Source of the DNA: Gemmatimonadota bacterium
Lineage (GTDB): Bacteria > Gemmatimonadota > Gemmatimonadetes > Longimicrobiales > Gaopeijiaceae
DNA length: 55,021 nucleotides
Reading direction: 5' to 3'
Assembly (NCBI GenBank): GCA_007124095.1
Contig: SLFU01000061.1
Location: 1-55,021 of the forward strand
Below are positions 10,401 through 18,912 of this stretch, piece after piece. The notes under the pieces were generated by a model. That model saw nothing but the letters and a program-made list of their open reading frames with translations, ran no database searches and was not told the origin of the DNA. The stretch's first letter is position 1, and each line of letters begins with the position of its first letter. The position numbers and the translations under genes are program-made.

Positions 10401-10825
10401 CCTACATCCCCGATAATTATGTGTCCGACTCGGGTCAGAAGCTGCACCTCTACCGTCGCCTCTCCAAGCTGGAGGACCGGGGGGAGGTCGAACGCCTTCG
10501 AGAGGAGATGACGGATCGGTACGGCCCGATCCCGGAAGAGGTGGAGCGTCTCGTGGACGCCCACCTCCTTCGCCTTTTGGGAAGGGACCTGGGCATCGAA
10601 CGGGTATTCGTCCGGGGACGGGATGCACGGTTGACCTTCCGGGCAGCGGCGAACCCCAGGATGACCGCGCTCGAGGCGCCCTTCCGGGACCGCCAGATCG
10701 AAGTCACCATCAAGAGGATGGCTCCCCTCGCCCTTGCCCTCAAGCAGGTCGGGACCGAGCCACTCACCCGCACGCTGATCCGGGCCCTCGACCGGCTGGT
10801 TGGGGAGGAGGCCCGAGCCGCATGA
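7454..10825 (+). CDS. mfd: Transcription-repair coupling factor Mfd
   Basis: Mfd removes RNA polymerase stalled at DNA lesions and recruits UvrA. From TTG 7454 the protein has 1123 residues, a normal length. The order is: a UvrB-like N-terminal region (LFPQDETRFYSDEEPDPRIA, RLEAL-type repeats); the polymerase-interaction domain near residue 455 (LSPGDYVVHMDHGIGRFHG); a RecG-like translocase with Walker A GDVGFGKTEVAIRAA near 605 and Walker B DEEQRFG near 707; motif VI QIRGRVGRSDRRAYCYL; and the C-terminal TRCF domain. The start could be TTG 7454, which overlaps the BatA stop (TTGA), or GTG 7508 (VPTRHHPVLESL). The track's start at 7235 adds a low-complexity extension inside the previous gene and is rejected. 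The stop overlaps the next start as ATGA. Confidence 0.97.
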   Translation: MKSGASPDPPHPSDQIVPVPTRHHPVLESLLSTPLLEELQARLPERGQGLTVGGNVGSAGSALAAALHQVHPKRIFVAVARDPDQAARIEADLESLLGGGVPHLFPQDETRFYSDEEPDPRIAGLRVEAVEALLGGRSRIFVTTTRALQERMGMPDRLAQLRLELEVGDEIGFSLLVEELEALGYRRAPLVQEAGEFAVRGGLVDVFSLGIPDPVRMEFWGDEISSIRPFEVSDQRSTGEIEAVHILPAAFRKTSDSGRTVSRSFLEVLPLDTVVLGFGGAHWEHAFQRNWSRAWTLRAERAEEQADLPPPEEILLPADEALEGMRGRPLLRILEDPDQEWSLGVTTPPPFERNMARLSAFLREEAARGARTLVLCDNEGQVERLEELLSDSFGGRPPPGVQVGVGSVEAGFRIASDPPLNVLTDHEIFQRSRRIRSGRRFQGAMALESVAQLSPGDYVVHMDHGIGRFHGLERIEVGGEDLEVLAIEYTDQEILRVPVYRLDLVERWVGPSDDAEPPSVHRIGGKRWKTLKRKTEEAVERMTQELLELYAERELAEGFSFSPDSKWQKEMEAAFLYEDTPDQRRATEEVKKDMESPRPMDRLVCGDVGFGKTEVAIRAAFKAIQDGKQVAVLAPTTILVEQHGRTFGERLADFPVRIEALSRFRTAREQEEIRLALERGEVDLVIGTHRLLSEDIRFRELGLLIVDEEQRFGVRHKERLKQLRASVDVLTLTATPIPRTLQLSLAGVRNLSLIRTPPRDRLAVITQSIPWSEGLLSEVIGRELDRGGQVFFLHNRVDTIHNVAARVERMAPEARVGVAHGQMQARPLDEVMHAFIHGELDVLVCSSIIENGLDVPNANTLIVDQADRFGLAQLYQIRGRVGRSDRRAYCYLVVPDRMTPDARQRIQVLERYTDLGSGYEVALRDLEIRGAGHLLGSDQSGFAQAVGMDTYLRLLESAVRRLRRGPGVSEAFPEPEVVLPGSAYIPDNYVSDSGQKLHLYRRLSKLEDRGEVERLREEMTDRYGPIPEEVERLVDAHLLRLLGRDLGIERVFVRGRDARLTFRAAANPRMTALEAPFRDRQIEVTIKRMAPLALALKQVGTEPLTRTLIRALDRLVGEEARAA

Positions 10826-12327
10826 CCCACAGAGAGGAACGAGGAAACCACGTGCGCAGCGCGAAAGCTATCGCGTTTCCCACTCTGATCTCCCTATTGG
10901 TGCTGACTGCCTGCGGCGATCGAGGACTGGACCCCGACAGCGTGGCTCGCGCCGGGGACTTCCGCCTCAGCGTGGAGGAGGTAGCCGAGATGGTGGCGCC
11001 GGTCGGGGAGGTCCCGAACGAGATCGAAGTCGTCGAGGCCGTGACCGACTTCTGGACCGAGTTCGTCCTTCTGGCCTGGGCCGCGAACGGGGAGGGAGAG
11101 CTGGACCGGCTCGACCTCGACACGCTCTTGGAGCAGCAGGAGATGCAGCTCATCATCTCCTCGCTTCGAGAGGAGGTGATCCAGATGGACGCCGAGATCT
11201 CGGACGAGGAGCTCCTCCGGCTCTTCGAGGAGGAGCGGATGGGGGAGCAGGTGCGGGCCCGCCACATCCTCCTCTTCCACCCTGCGGGAGCCACCGATGC
11301 ACAGCGAGATTCGGTCTACGCCCTGGCCGAGGAGCTGCGGGACCGCGCTCGAGCCGGGGAGAGCTTCGCCGCATTGGCCGAGCAATACTCCGGCGACATG
11401 GGCTCGGCTGAGGCGGGTGGGGACCTGGACTATTTCAGTCGAGGCGCCCTCGTGCCCGCTTTCGAAGAGGTCGCCTTCGCCCTGCAGGAGGGTGAAGTGA
11501 GCGATGTGGTGGAGACCGAGTTCGGACTCCACGTCATCCGGCTCGAGGATCGGCGAATCCTGGATTTCGATGAGCTGGAGGGAGGGCTGCGCTCGGAGAT
11601 CCAGCGGACCCGCGTCGCCCAGGCCGAATCGACCTACCTGGCCGATCTCGAGGGACCGGCGAACGTCCAGATCGCGGACGATGCAGAGGAGCTCCTGCGC
11701 GAGATCGCGGGGAACCCCGGCCGCACTCTCGGCCGGAGGGACGCGGCCCGGGCCCTCACGACCTACGAGGGGGGAGGCTTTACCGCGGAGGAGTTTCGCC
11801 AGTTCGTCCTGAACCAGCCGTCTCAGGTTCGGCAGCAGATCGAAATGATTCCCCCCGAACAGGTCGAGGAGCTCCTCCGAACCCTGACCCGCGACGAGCT
11901 CCTCCTCGAGGACGCCAGGAGGCGCGGCATTGCCATCGACCCATCTCGTCTCGAGGAACTCGAGGAGGAGATCCGGGGGGAGTACCTCCGCATCGCCGAG
12001 TTCCTCGACCTCGATTCTATCGAACCGGAGGAAGGCGAGAGCCTCGGCGAAGCGATCGATAGGGAGGTGAAGGAACTGTTGACCCAGTTGGTCCGGGGGG
12101 ATCGCGATCTGGCACCGCTCGGAGGCCTCGCGATCCCGCTCCGGAATCTCTACCCCACCCAGATTTCCGAGGCGGGGCTCGACCGAGCCGTCACCCGGAT
12201 CGCAGAACGCAGGACCGAGGAAGGGGTCGGCGACGTGTTCGGCCCTCCGGACGGGGCTGGGACCACGAGTGAACCCCCACCCACAGTGCCGGACTCGCCG
12301 GGGCGCGAGGAGCCGCCCCTCCCCTGA
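10822..12327 (+). CDS. Parvulin-type peptidyl-prolyl isomerase lipoprotein
   Basis: The 501-residue protein begins with a lipoprotein signal (LISLLVLTAC, lipobox cysteine near residue 32). It is likely held at the outer membrane or periplasmic face as a folding factor. A single parvulin domain lies at about residues 140-245: VRARHILLFHPAG, GESFAALAEQYSGDMGSAEAGGDLDYFSRG, and TEFGLHVIRLEDRR. The flanks are helical, rich in Glu and Leu, and would form a SurA/PrsA-like chaperone body. The tail is proline-rich. The start ATG overlaps the mfd TGA (ATGA). A second parvulin gene follows, so two periplasmic chaperones are encoded side by side. Confidence 0.88.
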   Translation: MTHREERGNHVRSAKAIAFPTLISLLVLTACGDRGLDPDSVARAGDFRLSVEEVAEMVAPVGEVPNEIEVVEAVTDFWTEFVLLAWAANGEGELDRLDLDTLLEQQEMQLIISSLREEVIQMDAEISDEELLRLFEEERMGEQVRARHILLFHPAGATDAQRDSVYALAEELRDRARAGESFAALAEQYSGDMGSAEAGGDLDYFSRGALVPAFEEVAFALQEGEVSDVVETEFGLHVIRLEDRRILDFDELEGGLRSEIQRTRVAQAESTYLADLEGPANVQIADDAEELLREIAGNPGRTLGRRDAARALTTYEGGGFTAEEFRQFVLNQPSQVRQQIEMIPPEQVEELLRTLTRDELLLEDARRRGIAIDPSRLEELEEEIRGEYLRIAEFLDLDSIEPEEGESLGEAIDREVKELLTQLVRGDRDLAPLGGLAIPLRNLYPTQISEAGLDRAVTRIAERRTEEGVGDVFGPPDGAGTTSEPPPTVPDSPGREEPPLP

Positions 12328-12461
12328 GGGGCTCTGTGAGGAAGGGGCCCAGCCGTGCGACCGCACGCGGCGCGCTCGGGCACGCCGCCAGGGTCCCAAA
12401 CCGGGAACCCCGACCTCGTGTCGAGGTTACGAAAGCTGTGGGACTCAACGATGTTTGCGGT

Positions 12462-12488
12462 CTGTCCACCACGCTGTCCACCACGCTG
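12462..12488. repeat. Tandem 12-bp repeat upstream of surA-like gene
   Basis: CTGTCCACCACG occurs twice in direct succession (12462-12473 and 12474-12485), and the next three bases begin a third copy. It lies 10 bases before the surA-like ATG. No regulatory role can be read from it. Confidence 0.8.
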
Positions 12489-12497
12489 GGGAGCCAT

Positions 12498-13823
12498 ATG
12501 CGGCCTCTGATTCTATTGTCGTTTTTCATGGCCTTCGCGGGCACCTCCGGACTTGTGGCCCAACAGGCGGGCCTCCCTCCCGGGATGGAGGAGGCGAGGG
12601 TGGACGGAGTGGTCGCCGTAGTGGGAGACTCGGCGATCTTTTATTCGGAGATCCAGGAGCACCTCCTCCGCCTCCAGGCCTCCGGTACCCCTCTGCCGCA
12701 GAGCCCCCAGGAGATACAGCAACTCGAGCGGGACGTACTCGACGACCTGGTGGCACAGACGCTGATTCTGCAGGCCGCCCAGAGCGACACCCTCGTCTCC
12801 GTGTCCGACGAGCGGGTCGAGATGACCCTCCAGGACGCCTGGGCGGACCAGGTGCAGCGCTTTGGCTCGGAGGACGGGCTTCGGGAAGCGCTTGAGGGGG
12901 CCGGATTGACTGTTCCCCAGTACCGCACTGAGATGCGGGAGGACATCCGCAAGTCCCTCCTCCTCCAGAACTACGTTCAGCGGGAACGTCAGCAGGGGCG
13001 AGGCGTCCCCGTGGAGGAAGCGGAGATCAGGGAGTTCTACGAACGGGAACGGGCAAGGTTGGGCACGCGGCCCGCGACCCTGACACTCGAGCAGGTGGTC
13101 CTCCTGCCCCAGCCCTCCGACTCGGCTCGGACCGCGGCCCGCGAGGAGGCGGAGCGCATCCTGGAGCTCCTCCGTGAAGGGGAGGATTTCGCGGACCTTG
13201 CGCGTCGGTTCTCGGACGATCCGGGTTCCGCTCAGCAGGGTGGAGAGTTGGGATGGATTCGCCGCGGGACGATGGTTCAGGAGTTCGAGGATGTGGCCTT
13301 TCAGCTCCCTCGAGGCCAGACCAGCGGGGTCGTGGAGACATCCTTCGGTGCACACATCATCCGGGTCGAACGGATCAGGGGACCCGAACGGCTCGTGCAT
13401 CACATTCTCGCCGGTGCGCAGCCGACGAGCGTCGATGCCGAGCGAACGCGCGAACGCGCTCGGGAGATTCGGGACGCGGTGGAGGGTGGCACCCCGATCA
13501 CGGATTTCTCGGACGAGGGGGAGCAGACGGGGATTCCCGATTCCCTGACCCTCGCACAGGATGAGCTGGATCAGCTCCCCAGCGGCTATGCCCAAGCCCT
13601 TCGAACGGCTCAGCTGGGAGCGGTGGTCGGCCCCATCGAGTTCGACACGCCGCAAGGGATGCCTGGGTTTGCGGTCGTGCAGGTGAGGGACATCCGGGAC
13701 GAGGGAGAGTTTACCTACGAAGACCTCCGCCCCCAGATCCGGCGGATCCTCGAGGACGAGCGGTTTGAGGAGCGGCTGGTGGAGCGGCTGAAATCCCGCA
13801 TCTACGTGGACGTGAGGCTATGA
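12498..13823 (+). CDS. SurA-like periplasmic chaperone / peptidyl-prolyl isomerase
   Basis: The ATG at 12498 gives a clear signal peptide (MRPLILLSFFMAFAGTSGLVAQQ), whereas the track's start at 12336 does not, so the later start is chosen (441 residues). The N-terminal SurA core begins VDGVVAVVGDSAIFYSEIQEHL. The first parvulin domain is canonical (LTLEQVVLLPQPSD, SDDPGSAQQGGELGWIRRGTMV, TSFGAHIIRVERI). A second, weaker parvulin repeat follows (VHHILAGAQPTSVDAERT, ending PGFAVVQVRDI). This is the SurA layout: chaperone core plus two parvulin repeats. The expected role is delivery of outer-membrane proteins to the assembly machinery. The 170-base gap before it contains a 12-bp tandem repeat. 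Confidence 0.9.
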   Translation: MRPLILLSFFMAFAGTSGLVAQQAGLPPGMEEARVDGVVAVVGDSAIFYSEIQEHLLRLQASGTPLPQSPQEIQQLERDVLDDLVAQTLILQAAQSDTLVSVSDERVEMTLQDAWADQVQRFGSEDGLREALEGAGLTVPQYRTEMREDIRKSLLLQNYVQRERQQGRGVPVEEAEIREFYERERARLGTRPATLTLEQVVLLPQPSDSARTAAREEAERILELLREGEDFADLARRFSDDPGSAQQGGELGWIRRGTMVQEFEDVAFQLPRGQTSGVVETSFGAHIIRVERIRGPERLVHHILAGAQPTSVDAERTRERAREIRDAVEGGTPITDFSDEGEQTGIPDSLTLAQDELDQLPSGYAQALRTAQLGAVVGPIEFDTPQGMPGFAVVQVRDIRDEGEFTYEDLRPQIRRILEDERFEERLVERLKSRIYVDVRL

Positions 13824-13887
13824 CGCCCCCCTTCGGCTCCGCGGTTCCCTGAGTCAGCCGGCCGAGTCCGACAGCGTTCGCCTGGCA

Positions 13888-14811
13888 GTGACGCTGGGAG
13901 ACCCTCGGGGAATCGGCCCCGAAGTGGTCCTCTCTGCCGCCCGCATGCTGAGGGCGGAGCAGCCCGCGGTGGAGTTGATCCTCTTGGGCGCGACCGGAGA
14001 CGTCGAGGCCCTTTCGGAGGCGTTCACCGCCGAAGGAGTAGGGATCTGCGATGGGACCGTCTCCTCCGCCGGCAGGATCTCCCTCCAGGCGATCCAACGT
14101 GGGGTGGATCTGGCGCTGTCGGGCGAGGCCTCGGGCCTCGTGACCGGTCCGATCCACAAGCCCGCCCTCCAGGCCGCCGGTGCCGGATCCCCCGGCCACA
14201 CCGAGCTCCTGCGGGAACTCACCGGAGCCCACCGGGTCGGGATGCTCATGGCGGCGGAGTCGACCCGCCTCGGCCCTCCCCTGCGGATTCTCCTCGCGAC
14301 CACACACCTCGCGCTGCGCGACGTGCCCTCGGCGCTCACCGAGGATTTGCTGGAGGACCAGATCCTCCTGCTCAGGGATAGCCTGCGGGACCTCTGGGGC
14401 ATCCCCCGGCCGCGGATCGCCCTCTGCGCCCTGAACCCACACGCTTCAGACGGAGGCCTCTTCGGAGACGAGGAGGCCCGCGTCATGACCCCGGCGGTGG
14501 AACGCCTCCGAGACCGAGGGGTGGAGGTGACGCTGCCCCTTTCTGCCGACACGGTCTTCCTCCAGGCCATCGAGAAGTCGGTGGATGCCGTGGTGGTCCC
14601 CTACCACGATGTGGGGATGGCGGTATTCAAGACGCTCGCCTTCGGCCGGGGCGTCAACGTGACCCTCGGCCTCCCCTTCATCCGGACCTCACCGGACCAT
14701 GGGACCGCCTTCGACCTGGTGGGAACGGGGCTCGCCGATCCGACATCGACCCTCGAGGCACTCCGACTGGCCGCAAGACTCGCCCTTCACAGAAAGAGTT
14801 CGCCGCTTTGA
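13888..14811 (+). CDS. pdxA: 4-hydroxythreonine-4-phosphate dehydrogenase
   Basis: PdxA carries out the NAD-dependent oxidation of 4-phosphohydroxy-threonine in pyridoxal phosphate synthesis. Family motifs seen are TLGDPRGIGPEVVLSA at the start, GLVTGPIHKPALQAAG, SPGHTELLRELTG, LATTHLALRDVP, ALNPHASDGGLFGDEE, and VVVPYHDVGMAVFKTLAFGRGVNVTLGLPFIRTSPDHGTAFD, which contains the metal-binding histidines. The GTG at 13888 cuts into the first beta strand: in-frame residues VRLAV lie just upstream and fit the family. The only upstream in-frame start-like codon I see is CTG at 13849 (CTG AGT CAG CCG), so the true start may be there. The gene sits 64 bases after the surA-like gene. Confidence 0.92.
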   Translation: MTLGDPRGIGPEVVLSAARMLRAEQPAVELILLGATGDVEALSEAFTAEGVGICDGTVSSAGRISLQAIQRGVDLALSGEASGLVTGPIHKPALQAAGAGSPGHTELLRELTGAHRVGMLMAAESTRLGPPLRILLATTHLALRDVPSALTEDLLEDQILLLRDSLRDLWGIPRPRIALCALNPHASDGGLFGDEEARVMTPAVERLRDRGVEVTLPLSADTVFLQAIEKSVDAVVVPYHDVGMAVFKTLAFGRGVNVTLGLPFIRTSPDHGTAFDLVGTGLADPTSTLEALRLAARLALHRKSSPL

Positions 14812-14893
14812 CACCTGGGGCCCGCCGGAAATACTTTTTTCCCCGTCGGGTCCTCGATCCTCTCGACTCCTTCCCCCGGCATCCGGCTCGCCC

Positions 14894-15580
14894 GTGATCA
14901 AGCTCACGAAGGTAACCAAGGAATACCCCCCCCGCGGGCGAGCTCTCTCCGACGTTTCCTTTCACATCCGCAAAGGAGAATTCGCCTTCCTCACCGGACA
15001 TTCGGGGTCCGGAAAGTCCACGACCCTCCGATTGATCCACATGGCGGAGCGGCCAAGCTCGGGAGAGGTGCGGGTCCTGGGGTTCTCTTCGGAACTCGCC
15101 ACGGGGCGGGACATCTGGAAGCTCAGACGGAGAGTGGGATTCGTCTTCCAGGACTTCCGTCTGCTTCCGGGGCGGACCGCACTCGAGAACGTAGCCTTCG
15201 CGCTGGAGGTGACGGGTAGTCCCCGTAGAGAGCGGATTCCCCGAGCCAACCACTTGCTGGAGGAGGTCGGGCTTTCCACGAAGTCGGAAATGAGTGTGGA
15301 CGTGCTCTCCGGGGGAGAGAGACAAAGGGTGGCGATTGCTCGTGCACTCGTCAATGAACCCCTCGTCCTCCTTGCCGATGAACCCACAGGCAACCTGGAT
15401 GAGCGGGCGGCAAGGGGTGTCATGGAGCTTTTCCTGGAACTGAACGCTCGCGGAACTTCGCTTCTCATGGCCACCCACGAGTTGACGCTCGTCCGTAGCC
15501 AGCCCGACGCAAGGGTGCTCGAGCTGGACGAAGGCCGACTCGTCTACGACTCCGAGTTGGTGCGGGAGGAGAGCGCCTGA
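14894..15580 (+). CDS. ftsE: Cell division ATP-binding protein FtsE
   Basis: FtsE is the ATPase of the FtsEX complex, which couples ATP hydrolysis at the septum to activation of peptidoglycan hydrolases. The GTG at 14894 gives VIKLTKVTKEYPPRGRALSD, the normal FtsE beginning, and 228 residues. The track's longer start adds unrelated sequence. Motifs: Walker A GHSGSGKSTT, Q-loop FVFQDFRLLP, signature LSGGERQRVAIARAL, Walker B LLADEPTGNLD, and the switch histidine in MATHE. The stop and the ftsX ATG share one base (TGATG). Confidence 0.96.
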   Translation: MIKLTKVTKEYPPRGRALSDVSFHIRKGEFAFLTGHSGSGKSTTLRLIHMAERPSSGEVRVLGFSSELATGRDIWKLRRRVGFVFQDFRLLPGRTALENVAFALEVTGSPRRERIPRANHLLEEVGLSTKSEMSVDVLSGGERQRVAIARALVNEPLVLLADEPTGNLDERAARGVMELFLELNARGTSLLMATHELTLVRSQPDARVLELDEGRLVYDSELVREESA

Positions 15581-16434
15581 TGCACGCGCTTCGGGAAGCC
15601 CTCGCCGCGATTCGGCGGGCTCCGTTTCTGACCGTTCTTTCTGCGGGGATGGTCGCCCTGGCCCTCTTCGTGGTTGGGCTGTTCACGGTGGTTACCTACA
15701 ATCTCCACCAGGCCCTGACGCGGGTGGAGGAACGGGTCGAGGTGGTCGCCTACGTCCGGGACGATGTCCGTCCGGAGGAACTCGCTGCGCTCGAGGCCGA
15801 GCTGGTGGGGATGGAGGAGGTGCGGGCCGTCCACTTCGTCTCCAGGGAGGATGCCCTCCTCGCCGCGCGTGAAGACCTCTCGGAGTTCGAGGATCTCTTC
15901 ACCGGGCTCGACGAAAACCCGCTGCCCGCATCGTTCGAGGTGGAGCTCCATCCCGGCTTCCGAAGCCCGGAATCCGTGGCCCGAGTGGCGGAAGTCGCAT
16001 CGATTTACCCGTTCGTGGAAGCCGTCGCATACGGGCGGGACTGGGTGGACCGCCTCCACCTTCTGCGCCAGATTGGAGCGATCGGGACGACGGTCCTGGG
16101 GGTGGCGTTCGGGGTCGTTGCGGCCCTGATCATCGCCACTGCGGTCCGCATTGCGATCTTTGCCCGGCGGGACGAAATCTACATCATGCGTCTGGTGGGG
16201 GCGACGAATGGTTTTATCCGGCGGCCCTTCCTCCTCGAGGGGTTCCTCACCGGGCTCGCGGGGGGGTTGCTTGCGACCGGGCTCACGTACGCGGCCTACT
16301 TCGCCGTCTACCGCTTGGTCTTCCCGATCGAGTGGATCCCGATCGAGTGGGCCCTGGGGGGCGTGATGACCGGTGGGCTCTTCGGCATCCTCGCGAGCGC
16401 CATCGCCGTCCGTCGTTATCTGCAGGAGGTCTGA
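15580..16434 (+). CDS. ftsX: Cell division protein FtsX
   Basis: FtsX is the membrane subunit of FtsEX. The 284-residue protein has the family layout: a cytoplasmic N-terminus, a first helix at about residues 20-45 (FLTVLSAGMVALALFVVGLF), and a periplasmic domain of about 110 residues (RVEERVEVVAYVRDDVRPEE to WVDRLHLLRQIG). Three helices form the FtsX permease core, with the conserved cytoplasmic loop AIFARRDEIYIMRLVGATNGFIRRPF. The periplasmic domain normally recruits the hydrolase activator, which fits with the EnvC-like gene that starts one base after this stop. Confidence 0.95.
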   Translation: MHALREALAAIRRAPFLTVLSAGMVALALFVVGLFTVVTYNLHQALTRVEERVEVVAYVRDDVRPEELAALEAELVGMEEVRAVHFVSREDALLAAREDLSEFEDLFTGLDENPLPASFEVELHPGFRSPESVARVAEVASIYPFVEAVAYGRDWVDRLHLLRQIGAIGTTVLGVAFGVVAALIIATAVRIAIFARRDEIYIMRLVGATNGFIRRPFLLEGFLTGLAGGLLATGLTYAAYFAVYRLVFPIEWIPIEWALGGVMTGGLFGILASAIAVRRYLQEV

Positions 16435-16435
16435 G

Positions 16436-17743
16436 ATGCATGAAACGGATGGTGGTCTCAACGCATCCGGGCGGCCGAGGCCCGCACCCCGCGCTCAACC
16501 GTGGCCCTCGACCCGGAGGTGGATCGGCTCGACGAGCGGCCTCATCCTCTTCCTTCTCATTTCGCCCTCATCCGCCACTGCCCAGGAAGGGCCCGATCTC
16601 CGCCGCGAGATCCAGGAGAGCCAACTTCGCCTCGAGCAGGTCCGGCAAGAGCGCGCACAGCTTCGGCGGGAGATGGACGGCATTCGCTCCAGGGTCCAGA
16701 ATGTCTCGGGCGAGCTTCGCAACATTGAACGCCAGCTCAGCGCCTCACACTCGGTGCTGGCCGAGATCGACTTTCAGGTCGCGGCTACCAGCGAACAGGT
16801 TCAGCTCACCACTGGTAGCCTCCTTCGCACCAGGGACGAGCTTCGGGAGCGCCAGGCGGTGTTGAATCGGAGACTCAGGAGCATCTACAAGCGCGGGCCC
16901 CTCCACACCACGGAGGTACTTCTGGGTGCGGAATCGTTCTCGGATCTCTTGAATCGCTACCGTTACCTTCAACTGATCGCGACCTACGACCGAGCCCTTT
17001 TCCAGAACATCCGGCAGCTGGAGCAGGAGCTTGCGCAGCAGAATCGGGAGCTTCAGGAGAGCCTGAGCGAGCTCGGGCGCCTGCGGGAAAGTCAGCTGGG
17101 GGAAGTGGCGGAGCTCCGCGGGGTGGAGGAGGAACACCAGCGAACCCTCGAGCAGTTCCAAGGCCGGGAGCGGGAGACCTTCGGCCGTATCGACGAGCTG
17201 GAAGCGGACGAACAGAGGCTTGCCGGGGTGGTCACTGATCTGGAGCAACGGCGCCTGGAAGACGAGCGCCGCCGCGCGGTGGAGGGAAGGGCCGCGCCCC
17301 CCCCCAACACCCTTTCAGTGGCAGACCTCGGTTCGTTGAATTGGCCGGTAGAGGGAGATCTGGCTTACGGTTTCGGACTGGAGGAGAGACCCAGCGGAAC
17401 CTTCCTGCGATGGAGCGGGGTCGGAATCCGTGCCCCGGTCGGAACTCCGGTCCGTGCCGTTCGGGCGGGGGCCGCCGTGCTGGCCGGCTCCTTCGAAGGC
17501 TACGGCCCTTCCGTGATCCTGAGCCACGGCCACGGCTACTACACTCTCTATCTCTACCTGGACGAGGTCGGGGTCGTCGAGGGCCGAACGGTGGAATCCG
17601 GCCAGGTCGTCGGTACCGTGGGGGGAGCCTCCACCCCCGAAGGCCCCCGGGTCGAGTTCCAGGTGCGGGCTCCCGTGGACGGAAGCGCTCCGCAAGCGGT
17701 GGACCCCCTTCGCTGGCTCCGACCCCAGCCGGGCACACGGTGA
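16436..17743 (+). CDS. EnvC-like murein hydrolase activator (degenerate LytM domain)
   Basis: The ATG at 16436 follows AGGAGG at good spacing and lies one base after the ftsX stop, so it replaces the track's start at 16373 (435 residues). After a signal segment (GLILFLLISPSSATAQE) comes a long coiled coil, about residues 55-300, rich in Q, E, R and L, as in EnvC. The C-terminal domain has the LytM/M23 fold but has lost the zinc ligands: the usual H-x-G-x-D is WSGVG, the loop reads GYYTLYLYLDE, and the final H-x-H site reads PRVEFQV. Such degenerate LytM proteins do not cut peptidoglycan themselves but activate amidases under FtsEX control. The amidase target is not in the window. Confidence 0.88.
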   Translation: MHETDGGLNASGRPRPAPRAQPWPSTRRWIGSTSGLILFLLISPSSATAQEGPDLRREIQESQLRLEQVRQERAQLRREMDGIRSRVQNVSGELRNIERQLSASHSVLAEIDFQVAATSEQVQLTTGSLLRTRDELRERQAVLNRRLRSIYKRGPLHTTEVLLGAESFSDLLNRYRYLQLIATYDRALFQNIRQLEQELAQQNRELQESLSELGRLRESQLGEVAELRGVEEEHQRTLEQFQGRERETFGRIDELEADEQRLAGVVTDLEQRRLEDERRRAVEGRAAPPPNTLSVADLGSLNWPVEGDLAYGFGLEERPSGTFLRWSGVGIRAPVGTPVRAVRAGAAVLAGSFEGYGPSVILSHGHGYYTLYLYLDEVGVVEGRTVESGQVVGTVGGASTPEGPRVEFQVRAPVDGSAPQAVDPLRWLRPQPGTR

Positions 17744-18912
17744 GCTTGCACCCCCTGGAAGGCCAGGACGGCGCCAGGAAGGCCGTCGCGCGCTCCTTGC
17801 ACTCGGGTCGCCTGCCGCCCGTACTTCTTCTCCATGGGCCGCGAGGCGTCGGCAAGCAGCGCTTTGCCCTCTGGATCGGCCAGCTCCTCCTGTGCGAGGC
17901 ACCCACCGCAGAAGGACCCTGCGATGCGTGCCGTGGGTGCCGCCTGTCTCTCCGGATCGAGCATCCGAACCTCCTCTGGTACTTGCCGGTCACCAAGCCC
18001 CCATCCCGGGGGTCGAGGGCTCGGGACCGGGAAGCGCTCGAGGAGGCCCGAATGGACCTTCTGGCCCGAATCCGGGCGGAGCCCCTGCGTGCCTCCCATG
18101 CCGAGGAGCCTCGCGGCCTCCACCTCGCCACGATCCGCAATCTCCTCCACGAGGCGGGCCGGAGCCCGGCGATGGGTCGGCGGCGACTCTTTCTCATCGC
18201 CGACGCCGAAGAGCTGGTGTCCCAGGAATCCAGCCCCGAAGCGGCCAATGCGCTCCTCAAGGTCCTGGAGGAGCCCTCCCCTGAGACCTGGTTCGTCCTG
18301 ACAGCGTCGGAGCCGGGCCGACTCCTCCCGACCGTGCGCTCCCGGGCGATGAATCTTCATCTCCCTCCCCTCCCCTTGGAAGGAGTCAGGGACTTTCTCT
18401 CCCGCACGGTCACCGCCTCGGAGGAGGAAATCGACAGAGCCGCGAAGCTCTCGGGAGGATCCATCGGCCGGGCCCTGGGGTTTCTGCCCGACGGGTCGGA
18501 GGACGGACCGCTCGAGGTCACCCGTAGACGCGCCTTCCGGCTCCTCCGAGCCGCCCTCGAGCCGCACGCCACCCGGCGCTTCGCCGAAGCCCTCTCCTTT
18601 GCCCCATCCGGAGCGCGAGGCCTCCACGAGGTCTTGACCTCGCTGGAGACGTGGCTGAGGGACGTGGCAGCGGTCGCCGCAGACCAGGACGACCGGGTCA
18701 TGAACCACGATGCCCTCGAGTGGATCCGCACGGAGGTGGACCGGAAATCGATCCATCCCCTGAACGCCGCCCGTGCGTTCGCCCCGGTGGAGGAGGCCCG
18801 CGGCCAGGCCGCCGGAAACGTCAATCCGCAGCTGCTCATGAGCCGACTTCTCCTGGCCCTGCATCGAGAATTGCTCCCCATCCCCCAACCCGAACGAACC
18901 AAGACGCCATGA
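17740..18912 (+). CDS. holB: DNA polymerase III delta-prime subunit
   Basis: This is a clamp-loader subunit. The GTG at 17740 overlaps the stop of the EnvC-like gene (GTGA) and gives [20 protein letters not shown] (390 residues). The track's start at 17341 lies inside the upstream gene. Motifs: [15 protein letters not shown] (P-loop region), the zinc module C-x8-C-x2-C-x2-C in [42 protein letters not shown], and [15 protein letters not shown], which carries the SRC-like sensor region as VRSRA. The C-terminal collar is helical. The last bases overlap the moaC start (ATGA). Confidence 0.92.
   Translation: MSLHPLEGQDGARKAVARSLHSGRLPPVLLLHGPRGVGKQRFALWIGQLLLCEAPTAEGPCDACRGCRLSLRIEHPNLLWYLPVTKPPSRGSRARDREALEEARMDLLARIRAEPLRASHAEEPRGLHLATIRNLLHEAGRSPAMGRRRLFLIADAEELVSQESSPEAANALLKVLEEPSPETWFVLTASEPGRLLPTVRSRAMNLHLPPLPLEGVRDFLSRTVTASEEEIDRAAKLSGGSIGRALGFLPDGSEDGPLEVTRRRAFRLLRAALEPHATRRFAEALSFAPSGARGLHEVLTSLETWLRDVAAVAADQDDRVMNHDALEWIRTEVDRKSIHPLNAARAFAPVEEARGQAAGNVNPQLLMSRLLLALHRELLPIPQPERTKTP

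Noticed and set aside
10894-12399. Minus-strand ORF of 501 codons opposite the parvulin lipoprotein
   Set aside because: Antisense shadow of a supported gene; composition biased and no signal or domain.
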